Positions 63,486 through 64,000 of a stretch of DNA of 64,000 nt are shown piece after piece (positions within the stretch are counted from its first letter, which is position 1; the number at the start of each line of letters is the position of its first letter). The translations under genes were made by a program, and so were the position numbers. Under the pieces are notes generated by a model. It was not told the DNA's origin and made no database searches. It saw only the letters and a list, made by a program, of their open reading frames with translations. The DNA is from Paenibacillus chondroitinus NBRC 15376 (GTDB lineage: Bacteria; Bacillota; Bacilli; Paenibacillales; NBRC-103111). The stretch is from assembly GCF_004000765.1 (NCBI RefSeq), contig NZ_BILW01000001.1, positions 372,001 through 436,000 of the forward strand, given 5' to 3'.

Positions 63486-64000
63486 ATGAAAATGGTATTT
63501 CGCTGGTTTGGCGAAGGCAATGACACGGTAACACTTGAGCAAATCAAGCAAATCCCTGGTGTAGAGGGCATTGTTTGGGCGCTCCACGATGTTCCGGCTG
63601 GTGAAGAGTGGCCGATGGATAAAATCTTACAGGTAAAGGAAGCCGCAGATAAGGCCGGTCTTCATATGAAGGTCGTCGAAAGCGTTAACATTCATGAGGA
63701 TATCAAGCTCGGGCTGCCAAGCCGCGATCTCTACATAGACAATTACAAGAAAACGATCGTAAAGCTGGCTGAGGTCGGCGTGAAAGTGATCTGTTATAAC
63801 TTTATGCCCGTTTTTGACTGGGTAAGGACCGATCTGCATAAGGAATTGGAAGATGGATCCACAGCGCTATTTTATGAAAAAGAAAAAGTTGCCCATCTGA
63901 ACTTGGAAGAGCAGGTACAGCGAATTAATGCCAATCCGAACTTCACGATGCCGGGCTGGGAGCCGGAACGTCTGGGACGTCTGACTGAATTATTTGATGC
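63486..64000 (+). CDS. uxuA: mannonate dehydratase, 3' part outside window
   Basis: Converts D-mannonate to 2-keto-3-deoxygluconate in glucuronate breakdown. The first 171 residues are present: MKMVFRWFGEGNDTVTLEQI start, GVEGIVWALHDVPAGEEW and GVKVICYNFMPVFDWVRTDL, all typical of UxuA. AGGAGG precedes the ATG. The frame is open to the window end; the full enzyme is about 350-360 residues. It is co-transcribed with the GntR gene. Confidence 0.95.
   Translation, partial: MKMVFRWFGEGNDTVTLEQIKQIPGVEGIVWALHDVPAGEEWPMDKILQVKEAADKAGLHMKVVESVNIHEDIKLGLPSRDLYIDNYKKTIVKLAEVGVKVICYNFMPVFDWVRTDLHKELEDGSTALFYEKEKVAHLNLEEQVQRINANPNFTMPGWEPERLGRLTELFD

Overview
The window looks like chromosome of a Paenibacillus-type member of the Bacillota. 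Three sugar ABC importers of the MalFG/LplBC types occur without their own ATPase. Regulators are YesM/YesN/YesS-type sensors and AraC-domain response regulators. Ribosome binding sites are strong GGAGG types, CcpA (cre)-like and CcpN-like operators are visible, and GH101, GH95 and GH29 enzymes carry secretion signals and carbohydrate-binding modules. No phage, transposase, tRNA, rRNA or CRISPR array was seen.

Layout. 1-2559: C-terminally cut GH95 fucosidase (minus). 2864-11928: two permeases, FAD oxidoreductase, histidine kinase, response regulator and binding lipoprotein. 12295-22539: GH95 + golvesin-like domain, GH29 + lectin domains (minus), an orphan response regulator with a shortened receiver, and a secreted beta-helix enzyme. 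22948-28942: a second importer (LplB/LplC/LplA-like) with a membrane AraC regulator. 29130-36673: decayed sialate O-acetylesterase, second GH95 of the divergent type, GH2 beta-galactosidase. 37039-49467: third importer bracketed by its kinase and regulator, a dockerin remnant, and a 1482-residue GH101 endo-alpha-N-acetylgalactosaminidase with both cohesin and dockerin. Together these form a glycan-harvesting island: GH101 releases O-linked disaccharides, GH2 and GH95/GH29 trim galactose and fucose, and the importers take up products.

The promoters show that the island is wired as regulons. Four transcription units share a bipartite element with exactly constant spacing to a TATACT -10 box (family A). 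Three share a second element with constant spacing (family B, two copies overlapped by cre-like sites). Three share a third, looser element (family C).

49468-50581 is repeat-rich intergenic DNA. 50582-54476 is a gluconeogenic operon: gapB-like GAPDH, an SR1P-like mini-protein and pyruvate phosphate dikinase, preceded by two CcpN-like repeats. 54540-61740 holds a small helical protein of unknown role and a CDP-sugar/glycosyltransferase cluster (rfbF, rfbG, RmlC-like epimerase, DegT aminotransferase, GNAT, two GT2) that predicts an unusual CDP-linked amino sugar. 61970-64000 holds a small membrane protein, dispersed repeats, a GntR regulator with a clear operator, and the start of uxuA (mannonate dehydratase).
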